Of a stretch of 64,000 nucleotides of DNA, positions 22,685 to 33,649 are shown one piece after another. Under the pieces are notes generated by a model. That model saw only the letters and a program-made list of their open reading frames with translations. It was not told the DNA's origin and did no database searches. Source of the stretch: Protopterus annectens (Eukaryota; Chordata; Ceratodontiformes; Protopteridae); NCBI RefSeq assembly GCF_019279795.1, contig NC_056748.1:608911136-608975135 (forward strand). The letters run 5' to 3'. Position 1 is the stretch's first letter. Each line of letters opens with the position of its first letter. Position numbers and translations under genes: made by a program.

Positions 22685-22873
22685 TCTGCTGCCTCCTTTT
22701 CTATCGGACATCCTGACTTCCTTTACAACCGATGACAGCCGACGTCATGTTTACTTACCTTTGGTATTCTGGCCGATGGAGGGCTACCGGGAGCCAGATA
22801 ACCCATTGGTTAGGACTGCAACAGTGAATACACTCGAACATCTACATTTATGGTAAGTGTACACAGCTATACT
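22685..22873 (-). repeat. DIRS C1 right inverted terminal repeat and extension
   Basis: 22685-22841 is the inverted copy of 17328-17489. The final 32 bases (CTACATTTATGGTAAG through ACAGCTATACT) are absent from the left end but present, inverted, in the internal region. The asymmetry of left and right repeats is typical of DIRS1-like elements. Confidence 0.85.
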
Positions 22874-23800
22874 TTCTCTTGGATCCTCAGTCTGCAGGCT
22901 TGTCATCTCTCCTCTTAGAGTCTCATCTATCCTCTCCACAGGGACACCTGCTACTGAAACCCCCAGGCTTCCAACAGGGTGCCTACACTTCTTCTTATAC
23001 CCCAGAACATCCTGCTGGGGTTGTCCCTAAGAAGAGAACATGCAAGAGGAAGCACTTGGACTCCCCCAAGGAGTCACTCACAGAAGACACAGACTTTGAG
23101 GAAGGTGAAGAGTCCCTGTGGTCACCTCCTGTTGATGTCCAGTTTTGAGACATCCTTGAAGTCCTGAAACAGAGAAGTGGCTGAAAGTCCAGTAACCCTT
23201 CATTTGAGGAGTCTGTATTCTCGGAGGCATTCGGTACTGGGCCGTCTACATCCTGGGTGACTCCTCCTGCCAATGACCTTCTAGGTTTTGGTGTATTGGC
23301 AGGCATGCAACGCCCCAGACACTATTGAGACAGTCCCTCAGAGGCCAAACAATATTTTGACAGCCCCTGAAGATGGACAGTTTTGGACAAAAGGTGTACC
23401 TGTGAATGCCATGGTGACAGCCACTAAGAAGGAACTGTCCAGTGAGAGTTCCACTGTCCCTCCACTGAGTCTCAAATGATGGACACATTTGGGAAATGTG
23501 TCTCTGGTTCAGTGACCTTTGCACTGAGGTCTCTGAATTATTTGGCACATTTCACCAAGTTGCAGAGACACCTGGTTAAGAAACGCCCTGCTACTCTTTC
23601 AGGAGCTGTTCTGATGAGGTACAGGCATCCATACCCTGCAGACAGTTTACAATTCCTACATGAGGTTAGGCTCACATGCAGCAAAAGGAACTTCAAGGGC
23701 AGCAGGATTTGGCGCTATAAGGAGGCATGCCTGGATGCGCGTATGTGATTTTTGTAGAGCCCTTCAAGACTTTGTTCATCAATGCTCCCTTTGACCGAAT
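22874..23800 (+). pseudogene. DIRS copy D/E gag, second part
   Basis: Resumes after C1 with the piece 22879-23148, containing YTPEHPAGVVPKKRTCKRK, the counterpart of the acidic/basic segment at 7530 and 10650 in copies B and C. The piece at 23288-23479 has RPNNILTAPEDGQFWTKG and VPVNAMVTATKK. The piece at 23476-23748 has LRSLNYLAHFTKLQRHL. The RRHAW-type motif follows near 23720 in a shifted frame. Confidence 0.7.
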
Positions 23801-24099
23801 GTCTTTGTTTGGCCCCAGAGTTAAGGACACTTTATCTAGGTGTGAAAAGGATGGAAAGACCTTGCCGGTTGTGGGTGTATGATGTATGTTTTTCCGCAGC
23901 TCAAAGATCCTTCTTTAGGAATCACTGAGGTGCTGGGGAAATGTGGTTCAAAAAGTCTCAGGGTCCTTCCCAGGACACACATGGAGGAGGCCCCCCCCCC
24001 ACGAGACAGAGGGGGGAATTCAAACAGTAGATGCCTCCTTCACGGCAGAGGTGGTCCACAAAACCAAGGCACTAGAGATTCCTTTTTTGATGGACCTTT

Positions 24100-25480
24100 C
24101 CATCGTTCCTGAAAGGAGGCCCTATTGTCTTCCTCTGGAAGCAGTCAGGGGTTGTTTGTCCCTGCACCAGAGAGTCTGGCTAGAAATAACAGATACATGG
24201 GTGCAGAGATCATTTACAGAGGATATATAATTCCCTTTTCCCTTTCACCTCCTGTCTCACTGGAGACCAATCTTGGATCTCAGTGTGATGAACAAATCAG
24301 TTTGATGGACCAAGTTTCAGATGATCACGGTTCAGTCCATACATCCATTTCTTGGAAAGAACAATTGAAAGTGGCTGTTAGACCTTCAGGATGTGTACGG
24401 TCACATAAAGTTGAACAGGCAGTCCAGAAGGTACTTATGCTTCCAGCTGGCAGCCAGTCATTAACAATTCAGAGTTCTGCCCTTTGGTTTCACCACAACC
24501 CCCAGGGTGTTCAACAAATGCATGGCAGTAGTGGCAGCTCACTTGAGACTCAAAGATTCTGGGTGCTTCCATACTTAGACAACTACTTCTTTATCACCCT
24601 GACCCCAGGCATCAAGTAATAGAGGCAACAGATCAGCTTCTCCAGATTTGTTCTTATCTGGGAATAACCATAAATTATACAGTCTCATTTGAAACCTACT
24701 TAAAAGTTGGAGTTTATAGGGGCATTACTCAGCACAAAATAAATGATAGCGTCACTACCTCCTCTGAGAGTTCAGACCTTAAGAACACAGGTCAGGAAGA
24801 TGGTCTGCAGTACCAAAATTTCTGCCCATTTGGTTCATTGGGCTCTAGGATCAATGGCAGCTGCAATAATCTTAGTACCATTAGCCAGGATCTACATGAG
24901 GATTTTACAGTGGATACTAGCTGCAGAGTAGTAAATATTTTATCAATCCATGTTAACCCCGATACATGTCACTCAAATTTATGAGAGAGATCTAGGTGGA
25001 TTCAGTTAAATCAAGTTCTACTAGGCTGACTGTTCATTCCCCCTCAGCCCATGACCATAGTGACCATGGGTGCTTCCCAGTTAGTGTGGGAGGGGCATTA
25101 TCTGGAGAAGACAGTCCAATGCACTTGGTCTCTCATAGAGGCCAATTTGCATATCAGTATTCTACAGATGAGAGCAATGCTTTTAGCACTGCAGGCATTT
25201 CAAGAAGCTCTCCGGTCAAGGATGATTCAAATGGACAACATGTCCGTAGTTCAGTACATCAAAAAACAAGAAAGAACAAAGTCTTAACCCCTATGTTGAG
25301 AGGCTGTCAGAGTGTGGTAATGGGTGATCTCAACCAACCGCTTTCTTATAGCAGTGCACATTCCGGGGGAGTCCAGTATGATAGTGAACAAGCTGAGCAG
25401 GTGCATTCTCTCCTACGTCACAAATGGTCTCTCAACAAGAGTGTGGTGTAGACTCTCTTTTGCTAGTGGGGCCAGCCTTG
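24100..25480 (+). pseudogene. DIRS copy D/E reverse transcriptase/RNase H
   Basis: Across shifting frames the + strand gives WRPILDLSVMNK (about 24260), LDLQDVYGHIKL (about 24380), VLPFGFTTTPRVFNKCM (about 24480) and PYLDNYFF (about 24575; YLDD changed to YLDN). RNase H follows at 25051-25287 with ALQAFQEALRSRMIQMDN and MSVVQYIKKQ. Many frameshifts show it is long dead. Confidence 0.75.
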
Positions 25481-25653
25481 CTGCGATCTTTTATGCTTCT
25501 CCCCTAAACAAGAAATGCAACAGCTTTTTTTCTCTAATCCCCCCCACAGGGGGAGTTACCAAGGGATGCTCTCCTTCACAATTTGCCCCCAGTCTGCTTT
25601 ATGCCTAGCCATCAATCCCATTAATTTCCAAATTTCTGCAGAAAGCTGTCCTG

Positions 25654-26863
25654 TTGAAGAGCAAAGTTATCCTCATTGCACATTTTTGGCCAAAGGTTCC
25701 CCTTTCTTTGGCCATGCTTACTTCATCCACCGTGGACTCTGGATCCGACTGCATACCTCCTGTCTCACCCGACAGGTATAATTCATCCAGACATATCGAA
25801 CATAAGGCCGACTGCCTGGCTTCTCCAGTTCCATTAGTAACCAGACAACTTATGCTGTCTACTGCTGTTTGTCAAATACTGTTATCTTCACATAAACCAT
25901 CTACACACAAATTTTACTCTATTAAATGGAAAGGATTTGCTTATTGGGCCCATCAAAATAATAATTATCCTTTTTCAGCCTTTTTGCATAGTATCCTTGA
26001 ATTTTTAGCCTTAATTTTTAAAGGAGGGGCTAGCTGCTCCATGATTAAAGTTCAACTGGCGGCAGTATTGAATTTTTTCACATAGGATTTGGTGGTGTTT
26101 CGATTACTTCCCATGGATTATGCAAGACATTTTTATGAGGTACTGTAAATCTTGGGCCATCCTTCAGAGACCCTACTCCACCTTCGGACCTCAAAGTGGT
26201 ACTGCAGCAACTTACTCAATGCCCTTTTGAACCTGCAGCTGTGTGTGACCTCAAATACCTTTCTTGGAAAAAATTTTTTCTAGTAGCCATTACTTCTACT
26301 AGAAGAATTTCAGAGATACAGGCATTTTCTTTGAAGTCAGCTTACTTTATATTTCACAAAGACAGAGTCACTTTACGAGCTAATCCTTCTGTTCTTCCTA
26401 AAGTGGTATCAGAGGCTAATATAAACCAATCTATTAATTTGCCCATACCCTTCCACAAATTGACTAACAAAGGTCAATACACACTACATTTACTAGATGT
26501 CACAGGCAATTACTTTTTTACCTACATGGAACAGAAAATTTTCTGGAAGTCTCAACATTTTTGTCTCTCTTTCAGACATGAAACTTGGAAAACCAATTAC
26601 TAAAATTACTCAAGCCAAATGGCTTACAGATTGTATTTCTTATATACAGCAAACTGGACTTTACCTTGTTGAAACCTCTAAACGCTCACTCTACTAGACC
26701 CATGTCTACTTCGTCGGTCTTTCAGTCTAGAGCCTCCATGGATGACATTTGTGCAGCAGCAACTTGGGCCACTCCTCATACATTTGTTACTCATTACAAA
26801 TCGAATATGGTCTCCAGGGGCAGGGCATCATTTGGCTCGGTGCTGAGGAATGTCCATTCTTGA
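25654..26863 (+). pseudogene. DIRS copy D/E tyrosine recombinase, broken
   Basis: Three pieces: 25654-26085 (methyltransferase-like end VILIAHFWPKVP, then the recombinase N-terminus SSHKPSTHKFYSIKWKGFAYW), 26196-26603 (CPFEPAAVCDLKYLSWKK and ITSTRRISEIQAF with the first catalytic Arg) and 26585-26863 (H-S-T-R box and WATPHTFVTHY with the nucleophile Tyr). All catalytic positions survive but two frame breaks separate them. It diverges clearly from the C1 and C2 recombinases, supporting a separate lineage. Confidence 0.8.
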
Positions 26864-26897
26864 GTCCACCCAGGGAATTAAGTAGCTGGGAACTCTG

Positions 26898-27310
26898 TCC
26901 CATACGTTAAGGATACAATGAGCATTGATAACATCAGATAAAGAAGTTGTGTACTAACCGTAACGTTTCATGTGTATTGTCCATTTTCATTCTTCCTCAG
27001 CTCCCCTCCCACTACCCCTTGCCTTACAAACTTTTGGAAGAGCGAGTGTTTTTGTGAGTATGCCACTTCCTTGGTACATAGCTCCAGTTGTAGTATTCTC
27101 TGTCTGACTAAATTGCATCTTTCTGCTTTCTTAGCAAACAAGATATGAGGTAATTGGGGTTGGTGCATTGTAGGTAAGGGAGTAGCTTGAGAGTTTCTGG
27201 TTACCATGATCTTTTGCAAATGGCCGAGTTGGATCCGAGCCCATAAGCTGAGGAAGAATGAAAAAGGATACCTCAGATGGAACGTTACGGTAAGTACATA
27301 ACTTCTTTTT
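26898..27310. repeat. DIRS copy D/E internal complementary region and right terminal repeat
   Basis: 26898-27000 contains AGAAGTTGTGTACTAACC and CATTTTCATTCTTCCTCAGCT. The right end at about 27245-27310 contains the inverted forms, AGCTGAGGAAGAATG and GGTAAGTACATAACTTCT. The same layout as in C1 and C2 marks the 3' end of the second-lineage element. Confidence 0.75.
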
Positions 27311-29600
27311 TCTTGTCATATCTATTTGAACCTAACTTGCATCTTACGAGACCTTTTGTTTTAATGAAAGCCCTCAAACAAGAAAATACACTCATTCCCA
27401 GAACACCCTATAAACCTATTAAGTTAATACAGACACAGAAAACTATTTACATCTTTAGATAATGAAACTTAACCCTTCTTTTAGAAACAGTTGTCCCAAA
27501 CTGACAGCTGCACTCATAGGCTTTAATCGACCTATAATAAAGGTAATCCATGCGAAGGTGCATGGTACAGCCTGTGTTTCTACATACACAGTGTGCTGTC
27601 TATTTCTCTCTCTTGCCTTTATTCCTATCCTGGGTGTAGGAAACAACTTGAATGCTTTCAGAAAACATTACCTGCTAGCCATGGAAAGAATGTCTTACCT
27701 ATTTTTATAGCTGTTATCCGCTTGTCTCCATAGAAGCAAGAGCACCAGATGCACAGTTGCTTTTCACAACAAGCTTTCCATGTTGCACTGTGAACACTTA
27801 TTTGCTAAAGGACAACTTTTCATTACTTTCACTTTTCTCTCTCTCTCTTTTTTTACTTGCATCCCCTTAAAACATGTTAGATCAAGTGAAGGGCCTTAAT
27901 CCAGTCATTCCCCTATGCAAAAGTTAAGAAAAAGCAAATCAATGTTACTTGTATCCATGCTGTATGTACTTTTACAACCTGCCCCTCACCTCAACCTAAG
28001 ATTACAGCTTGTTACCTTAAACATGCTTTTGCCCAGGCTTTCTTCTCTTTTTAGATTGCAGTGCCTACATTTCTTAAAATTTAACAAGACGAAAGAATGA
28101 AAAAAGGGCACATGTTTACTTTAGTATCCTTATTATGCAGAAAAAAATGAAAGTACTTTCACTATGTAACGTGCAGTATATGTCTCATGTTTTATGTAAA
28201 TGCTGTTAAAAGAGCAAATACTGTTTTACTCACTGTTAACCTCTTTCCTTCCTCTTCTCCCTCCTTAATGTTATTCCAGACATTAATGACATGAAGTAGG
28301 GCATATGATTTGGAGTCCCCTACAAGTTTAACAAAGACAAAAAAGTTAAATATTTCCTGCTTTTCTTGTTCCACCATATTTCACAAATGTGATTGACTCT
28401 TTGCATTCCCTCATTTATTCATTAATCTCCGAGTTGCTGGTTTTCTTCCTGATTTCCATCTCCCAACTCCACTCTGTGGTCCATTTCCAATATACTCCTA
28501 GTCAATTCCTGTGCTTTTCTCCTCTCAGGCATTTTTTCCTTTGGATCATTGGAAGAGGTTTTACTGGCATAATCTCTCTGAACTTTATTATCAGAAGAAT
28601 AAGAAGCAGAGTTCCCTTCTGTTTTTTGTTGGACAAAGTTTGACCCTTCAGGAAAAAACATATTCTGAAGTTAGCTGAATACAGTAGCTTGAATTTCATA
28701 CCTGCTTCTTGACATTCTTTGATTGCTGGACTAAAATTGCTCTTCTTTTGCCTGGTGTACAGTGAGTAATCCTTTTCCGTAAATACTGTATTGTTTCCAA
28801 ATTTTAGTACTTTGCCCTTCTGCCACAGTTCTGCTAGTAGGATTGCATCTTTCCTATTAAAGGTCTTGGATGCTTTCTCATGGGTAGGTTTAAAGTGTAC
28901 ACACAAAATGCCCTTTCAGTTAACAATTCCTGCTGTGGAATACTGGTTCAGTTGCTTATTTGTGCTTTCAAAAAGTTAAAACAGTCTGTTCCTTCCAGTT
29001 TGTCTGGTACAGCAGAAAGCCACAGGTTTCCCAATGCTCTGTCCTCTAATTCTACCATTGTTTGAAACACTTCTGCTTGGCATTATCTTCATATCATCCT
29101 CTGATTTTTGCAGTTTTATCAGCTAAATCTCTCTTCAAAGCATCTTCCATTTTTCCAGCCTTTTTGTTTGAATTGATATATTCCTTCAGTGTCTGCATTT
29201 ATTCTAATCAGCTCTGAGCACATTTGACTAATTTTTTTCCTCTATATTATGATGTCTTGCTCCAGAGCTGGAGCTTGAACTGTTTTTTGCTGAACAGCTG
29301 TAGAATTCTTCCTAGACAGAGTTTTCTCCTCACCTTTTGTGGTTGCTTTTCTTTCACGTTCTCTAGATTTCTTCTTTGCTGGCATCCATGGAGTGCATTT
29401 ACTTAACCAGTTAATGAAATTTACCCAGAAGGTAAATTCACTAGCTCTTTCTTCTGAGTTTGTCTTCATACTGGGAGAGCTGAAAGTAAGCTGTTACTCA
29501 GTGTGCAGCTATCTTGGAAGTCCCTACTTCAGCTTTTCTTTATCATTGCTTTCACTTTTCACTGTTTTTTGTTAGTAGCTCAGAACCAAGAAAATATTCT
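27311..29600 (-). mobile_element. L1-like LINE, 5' half
   Basis: Reads leftward from an ORF1 start near 29400 through ORF1 to a downstream region ending near 27311. The 27440-28380 part aligns, inverted, with 48180-49060 in the + strand L1 (shared TGTTTTCTGAAAGCAT and CAGCTGTCAGTTTGG words), so both are one family. RT is absent. The left boundary coincides with the right end of DIRS copy D/E. Confidence 0.7.
28192..29469 (-). pseudogene. L1 ORF1 (RNA-binding protein), broken
   Basis: The first piece, 29469-29242, includes MPAKKKSRERERKATT, a basic start. The piece 28906-28502 has KASKTFNRKDAILLAELWQ, KGKVLKFGNNTVF and SPAIKECQEAGMKFKLLYSANF. These match the C-terminal domain of vertebrate L1 ORF1 proteins, where the last block is normally an LYPAKL-like segment. 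The piece 28377-28192 has VFVKLVGDSKSYALLHV, also present in the + strand copy at 48200. ORF1p would bind element RNA as a trimer. Frameshifts separate the pieces. Confidence 0.7.
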
Positions 29601-29949
29601 CTCTATACCCTGGATGTTCATCATTAATCACAAACTTCTCAGTAGCGTATATGAATGTATGAAGACTGAGTAGTTATTTGTATCCTCTGCTTTTGGAAGA
29701 GAAGGTGACAAAATTGTCCAAATGGCTTACCCACTTTATCATCAAAGTTAATTGCCTTATCCAGTGTACTTAAAGGGTGTTTCACAAGGAGGTGACTGCT
29801 TTCAGCATTTGATTTCCTATGTACCTGTAGCAGACATTTACACCTTGATAACCTGGTTGTTGGTACACAGTTTCACCAGGCTCTTAAGCCTGCATTGACT
29901 TTCTAGAAGCAACACTTTAATTGTGGAGAGCTTTGGTTTAGGCCAGTAT
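29601..29949. other. Unassigned interval between L1 and DIRS remnant
   Basis: No convincing frame. Words near 29835-29970 faintly resemble a DIRS recombinase C-terminus on the + strand (HSFTRLLSLH), too weak to annotate separately. Confidence 0.25.
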
Positions 29950-31060
29950 ATCCTGAAACCCTAAACATCCTTTCTTAGATTACTGTTGCATTATTCCAGT
30001 ACTTGTGGTGGTTATCCTACCATGTTGCCAAGGCCAAATAACTTTTTTGACCCTCTGTATTTACAGCAGATGACCTCAGCCCAAGGGTGCAGCACTGTAT
30101 AAATGGACCTGTGAGTGTAGGATCATCAGGCTGTCTAGCCCCAGGAGAACAGTGGATAAGGCTTGTATAAAAAGAACATGAAAAAGAATCCTATGCGGTT
30201 AAGAGATGGGAAGGAAAGTGACCACCTCTGTCCACAAAACACAGGCAAGATGGAGGAAGGAAGGAGGGAGGGAGACATTACTGCAAAAGTGATCAGTAGG
30301 ACATCAACTGTTATGGTGAGGTCTTAAAAAACTGTACTGTGTCCTTCCTTAGATTACTATTCCAGTATTGCAATACTTTTGGTTGATTCCTAAAGCTAAC
30401 AGTTTTTGAGGGAGGTAGGTTTAAGTAAAGGGGTGCTGTCTAGCAGTCCTAAGAGTACACATTTAGCAAAAGAGGTCCTAGATCTCGAAAATGCGTCTAC
30501 TTTGTAATGCTTGGTGAAGATGTGTACAGAGGTTCACATGGCAGACTCCAGGATGGATCTGGAATCAATGCCTTTGAAGAAGGCACCAGAGGAGAAGACT
30601 GTTCTAGTGGAATGCACCTTCACTACAGCTGTCAGGGTTTTACAGTGGAAGGTATAACAGAAAGAAATGGATTGACTTACCCAGGTGGAGGTGGTCTGTT
30701 TGGCAACGAGGTTTGCCAACTTACCTCTTAGAATAAAAGAAAATGGTTATGCTTTCTGAATGGTTTAGTTTTCTCCAGGTAAAATCTTAGCTATTTACAT
30801 CCAGTTAGTGAAGGATTTTGTCATCTCTGTTTAGTGGATTGGGAAAAAAGGTTGACAAATGAATGGCTTGTTTCAGAGACAGCTCATTACCACTTTGGCA
30901 TAAAGGAATGGTTAGCCTTTTAGAAAACCCTATGGAAAATGAGGCAAGGAGGGGATGCCGTAAGTGCTTGACTGGATAACCCTCACAACTATTGGAACGC
31001 TGCAACGGTGATCAGTAGGGCATATGCTATGATAAGTCCTTACACAAATGTACTTTGTCT
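29950..31060 (-). mobile_element. DIRS 3'-end remnant (recombinase C-terminus, internal region, terminal repeat)
   Basis: On the - strand, 31005-30805 reads LSLKQAIHLSTFFPNPLNR and 30719-30534 reads STWVSQSISFCYTFHCK and VHSTRTVFSSGAFFKG. These match LNQSIHLPTFFPNPRNR and the HSTR region of the C1 recombinase. A THIFTKHYKVDAF-like Tyr segment follows. Repeated terminal-type words (GATCAGTAGG, TTAGATTACT) at 29965, 30285, 30350 and 31005 mark the internal complementary region and terminal repeats. Gag and RT are missing. Confidence 0.65.
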
Positions 31061-32010
31061 TTCAGCTCCTCCTACTGTGTTGTTCTGTGGATATTATTTG
31101 GGATTTTGTCTAATGATTTATATTTACTGCAGAGGATCCCTCTATGTAAAATATATATGATTCAGCATATCAGTTTAAGAGGACCCTTTTTGGAGATTTT
31201 TATTCCTACCCTTCATCCTTTCTTTTGTTTTTCCAGCTCCATCTCCTGTTCTGGGCTAAAGCAAGACTTTTGATTAACCATTATATTTATAATTTTTGTA
31301 TGTTTATAGTCTGATGTATTTTCTGGTAGGCTGAACCTGTTTTGAGTGGGGTTCTGGAACAGTGCACTATTTAGGATACAAATGACTTTTTCAGCACAAG
31401 GACACCATATCTGGACCAAAGGGATATGCTACTGCTGCAAACAGAGGAGCTTAAGATTTTTAGAAGAGTCAGACAAAAGGGGATAGAGAATGGTCATTTG
31501 CAGAGGGACTTCTTGAAGATGAATAAAAATGCAGAGTGCTTACAATGTCTACTATATTTCATAACACTTTTTTTTTTACTGTGGTGCCTGATTTGATTGT
31601 GGCTCATATAGAAGATGCTTTTTGTTCCTGGTGTATGCACTACTGATTGTTTCTTCACATTGTGTGTGATCAATACTGAACTATATCTGTAGAGTAGTGG
31701 GTGAGGTGATATATACTTGCATAACAGCAGTGACGCAAAAATAGGAATGGCAATTCATAACTCTTAATTACCTTGAATTGTATGTATATTTTTTGTGATG
31801 TGAACTTTAGATTACTTTGTTCAGCAGCATAATACAATACACAAACAGAACTACTAACTGCCTGCATTATACTGCAAGTACCATTATAGTAATTATTATG
31901 CATTCCTCAATGTTGTATGCAGACTGACTTTTTAGCTTGTGTACCTTTTGTTGTAGCCCTAATATCATAAAATGCCAGAGTGGAGCAATGTATGACAGTA
32001 GAGTAGAAAT
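31061..32010. other. AT-rich intron-like sequence
   Basis: No frame or repeat I can name. Composition and short chance ORFs are as expected for old noncoding vertebrate DNA. Confidence 0.4.
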
Positions 32011-32254
32011 GAAAAACTAGTAGTCTAAAAACTTTGTTGATGAGCTCAGGCAGAGTAATTTCCAAAAATGAAATCATGGTAGTGTTCCAAAAGCAACAAG
32101 CCTTTATTCGTCACAGACAAGCGATCCTTAGTAACAAAAAATCAGAAATATTTTTAATTTTAGTTTAATTTAAATAAATGTACCTGGGTTTCATGATTTT
32201 TGGAAAGTATTGTGACTGAGCTTATCAACAAAGTTTTTAGACTACTAGTTTTTC
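32011..32254. mobile_element. Near-palindromic short DNA element (MITE-like)
   Basis: A 244-bp unit whose left arm, GAAAAACTAGTAGTC through ATGAGCTCAG and TTTCCAAAAATG (32011-about 32080), is repeated inverted at about 32185-32254 (ending CTACTAGTTTTTC) with few mismatches. The terminal repeats are about 65 bases, leaving about 110 bases of AT-rich middle. There is no ORF. Target duplications are not clear, so the superfamily is undetermined. Confidence 0.7.
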
Positions 32255-33036
32255 TGTTTTTTTATTTTTTCCTCAACACTTGTGTTGATGAGGTTGGAGC
32301 TAGACAGATTCCTGTGCTTGTTCATTTCTGTGCGGTAGAGTAGAAAGAAACATCATCTGTATGCTTTGTTTTGCATTATTGCTTTGTGGTAGTATTTCCT
32401 TTTTGTACTTTTAAGTGTAGCTTTAGGCGCCAAAGTAAATTTTGCTAATGCTACAGCACTTTTGAAGGAACTTCTAATTCTGTTTTTTTAACAGATGTCT
32501 GGAACAGCTTACAGTTGTAACTCACTTTATAGTGTGTGGATAGAAGCAGAAGTATAAAACTATAAATTTGGAAAGTGTTCTATGCAAGTAAGAGCCACTG
32601 AATGGCTGAGATGTATTGAAGTGTGTAGTAAGAGAGAGCGAGAGACTGATAGAGGCATAAGGGTTGGCGACAAAAACAGTTGCTTCTTAAAACTGACCTA
32701 TTACAATTTATTGATTTAATAACCTCTCCGAAACTCATAACAGGGACTTTGTGGGATTTGTATGTCCTGATTGTTAAATCAGTTAATGGAACTGCAATAG
32801 GTCAACATTTGTGTGTGTCCATTTTTTGCTTCAGTTTTATGTAGTTTCAGTTGTATTCATTTTGGTCATTTAATTTAAAATTGTGTCGTCCATGTATTGT
32901 ATTTAATTTGTTAATCTGGTACAGTGATTTTGTAAATCTGTGAGATTTTTTGTTTTTTAATGGGTAGTATGATATTGATGCTGTTGCATTTTACAATCTC
33001 ATGTGACTGTTAATGGTTAAAACATTAATTTTCTAG
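32255..33036 (+). other. WASHC2 intron, 3' part
   Basis: Noncoding AT-rich DNA leading to the exon. A TTAATTTTCTAG acceptor with a preceding T/A-rich stretch ends it. No branch point can be fixed with confidence. Confidence 0.6.
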
Positions 33037-33124
33037 AGAAAAAGAGGATCAGCATCAACATTTGCAGATGAGTTGGCAGCCCGCATAAAAGGAGAGACAC
33101 TTAAAGTAGATGCAGAACGGACAT
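33037..33124 (+). CDS. WASHC2: WASHC2 (FAM21) internal exon
   Basis: An 88-bp exon bounded by an acceptor (TTTTCTAG, AG at 33035-33036) and a strong donor (GTAAGT from 33125). In phase 0 it encodes 29 residues including STFADELAARIKGE and ends in phase 1. That matches the vertebrate WASHC2/FAM21 segment with the core SFADELAARIKGD preceded by a basic K-R stretch, here R-K-R. WASHC2 is the large subunit of the WASH complex. It has an N-terminal head binding the complex and a long unstructured tail with acidic LFa repeats that recruit retromer and CAPZ to endosomes. This exon lies just after the head, at the start of the tail. No other exon of the gene was recognised in the window, so both flanking introns are long. 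Confidence 0.85.
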
Positions 33125-33649
33125 GTAAGTCAGTATAAATTAATTGACACTAGTGTTCAACCTAGTGAATGTTAAGCTGTATTACAGATGTGTTTACCAA
33201 ATGTAGTATGTTGCATTTAAAGTGTGATTTCTTACATGGTCTTATTTTTGACAGTTACAGAAGGAATCCAGATAAATTGTATTTGTAGTATCTATAAGTA
33301 AATCACTTGGTCAAAAATTAACTGTGTGTGATAGAAATGCATGAACGAGAGATGTCTTTGTAATGCCTCTGTACACTTTACTAGCTTCTTAGCCGGTTTA
33401 AATGGTTGCTGTTGCATTCACTGTCTTGAGAAAATATAATGCATGCTATTGACTGTGGAATTACTTGGTAGATTTCTGCATTTTATTTTTTGGGGGGATC
33501 CAGAGAACAAGTACTCCAGCAAAGGAAATAGCAGTGTATTTATTTTAATGAGTGTTAGAGTATTATAAATAAAACTGGAAAGTGCATTTATGTAGTGAAT
33601 GTTAAAAGTGTTATAGATAAAACTGGAAAGGAAAGATTTTTTCAATGCT
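33125..33649 (+). other. WASHC2 intron, 5' part
   Basis: Starts with a GTAAGT donor. Contains a short direct repeat, ATAAAACTGGAAAG, at about 33573 and 33617. No coding sequence is recognised. Confidence 0.5.

Larger units (their letters stand above)
17328..22873 (+). mobile_element. DIRS retrotransposon copy C1, complete span (first lineage)
   Basis: Full DIRS architecture in 5546 bp: left inverted repeat (17328-17489), gag, RT/RNase H, a methyltransferase-like segment, tyrosine recombinase, internal complementary region (22462-22567) and right inverted repeat (22685-22841) with a 32-base extension to 22873. The termini are defined by the internal region, which is the reverse complement of right end joined to left end (junction at 22504/22505). 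It sits in gag of DIRS copy D/E with no target duplication, as expected for recombinase-mediated insertion. Gag and RT have a few stops; the recombinase is open. Confidence 0.9.
15679..27310 (+). mobile_element. DIRS retrotransposon copy D/E (second lineage), split by DIRS copy C1
   Basis: Left end at about 15679 (GATGTCAGTTTTCATTCTG), right end at about 27310. gag begins in 16210-17326 and resumes exactly after the 5546-bp element C1 at 22874. RT, RNase H and tyrosine recombinase then run to 26863. An internal complementary region (about 26898-27000) and a right inverted repeat (about 27100-27310) follow. Without C1 the element is about 6.1 kb. All ORFs are broken. The two halves match different parts of gag in copies B and C with no overlap, so they are one element. 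Confidence 0.8.
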
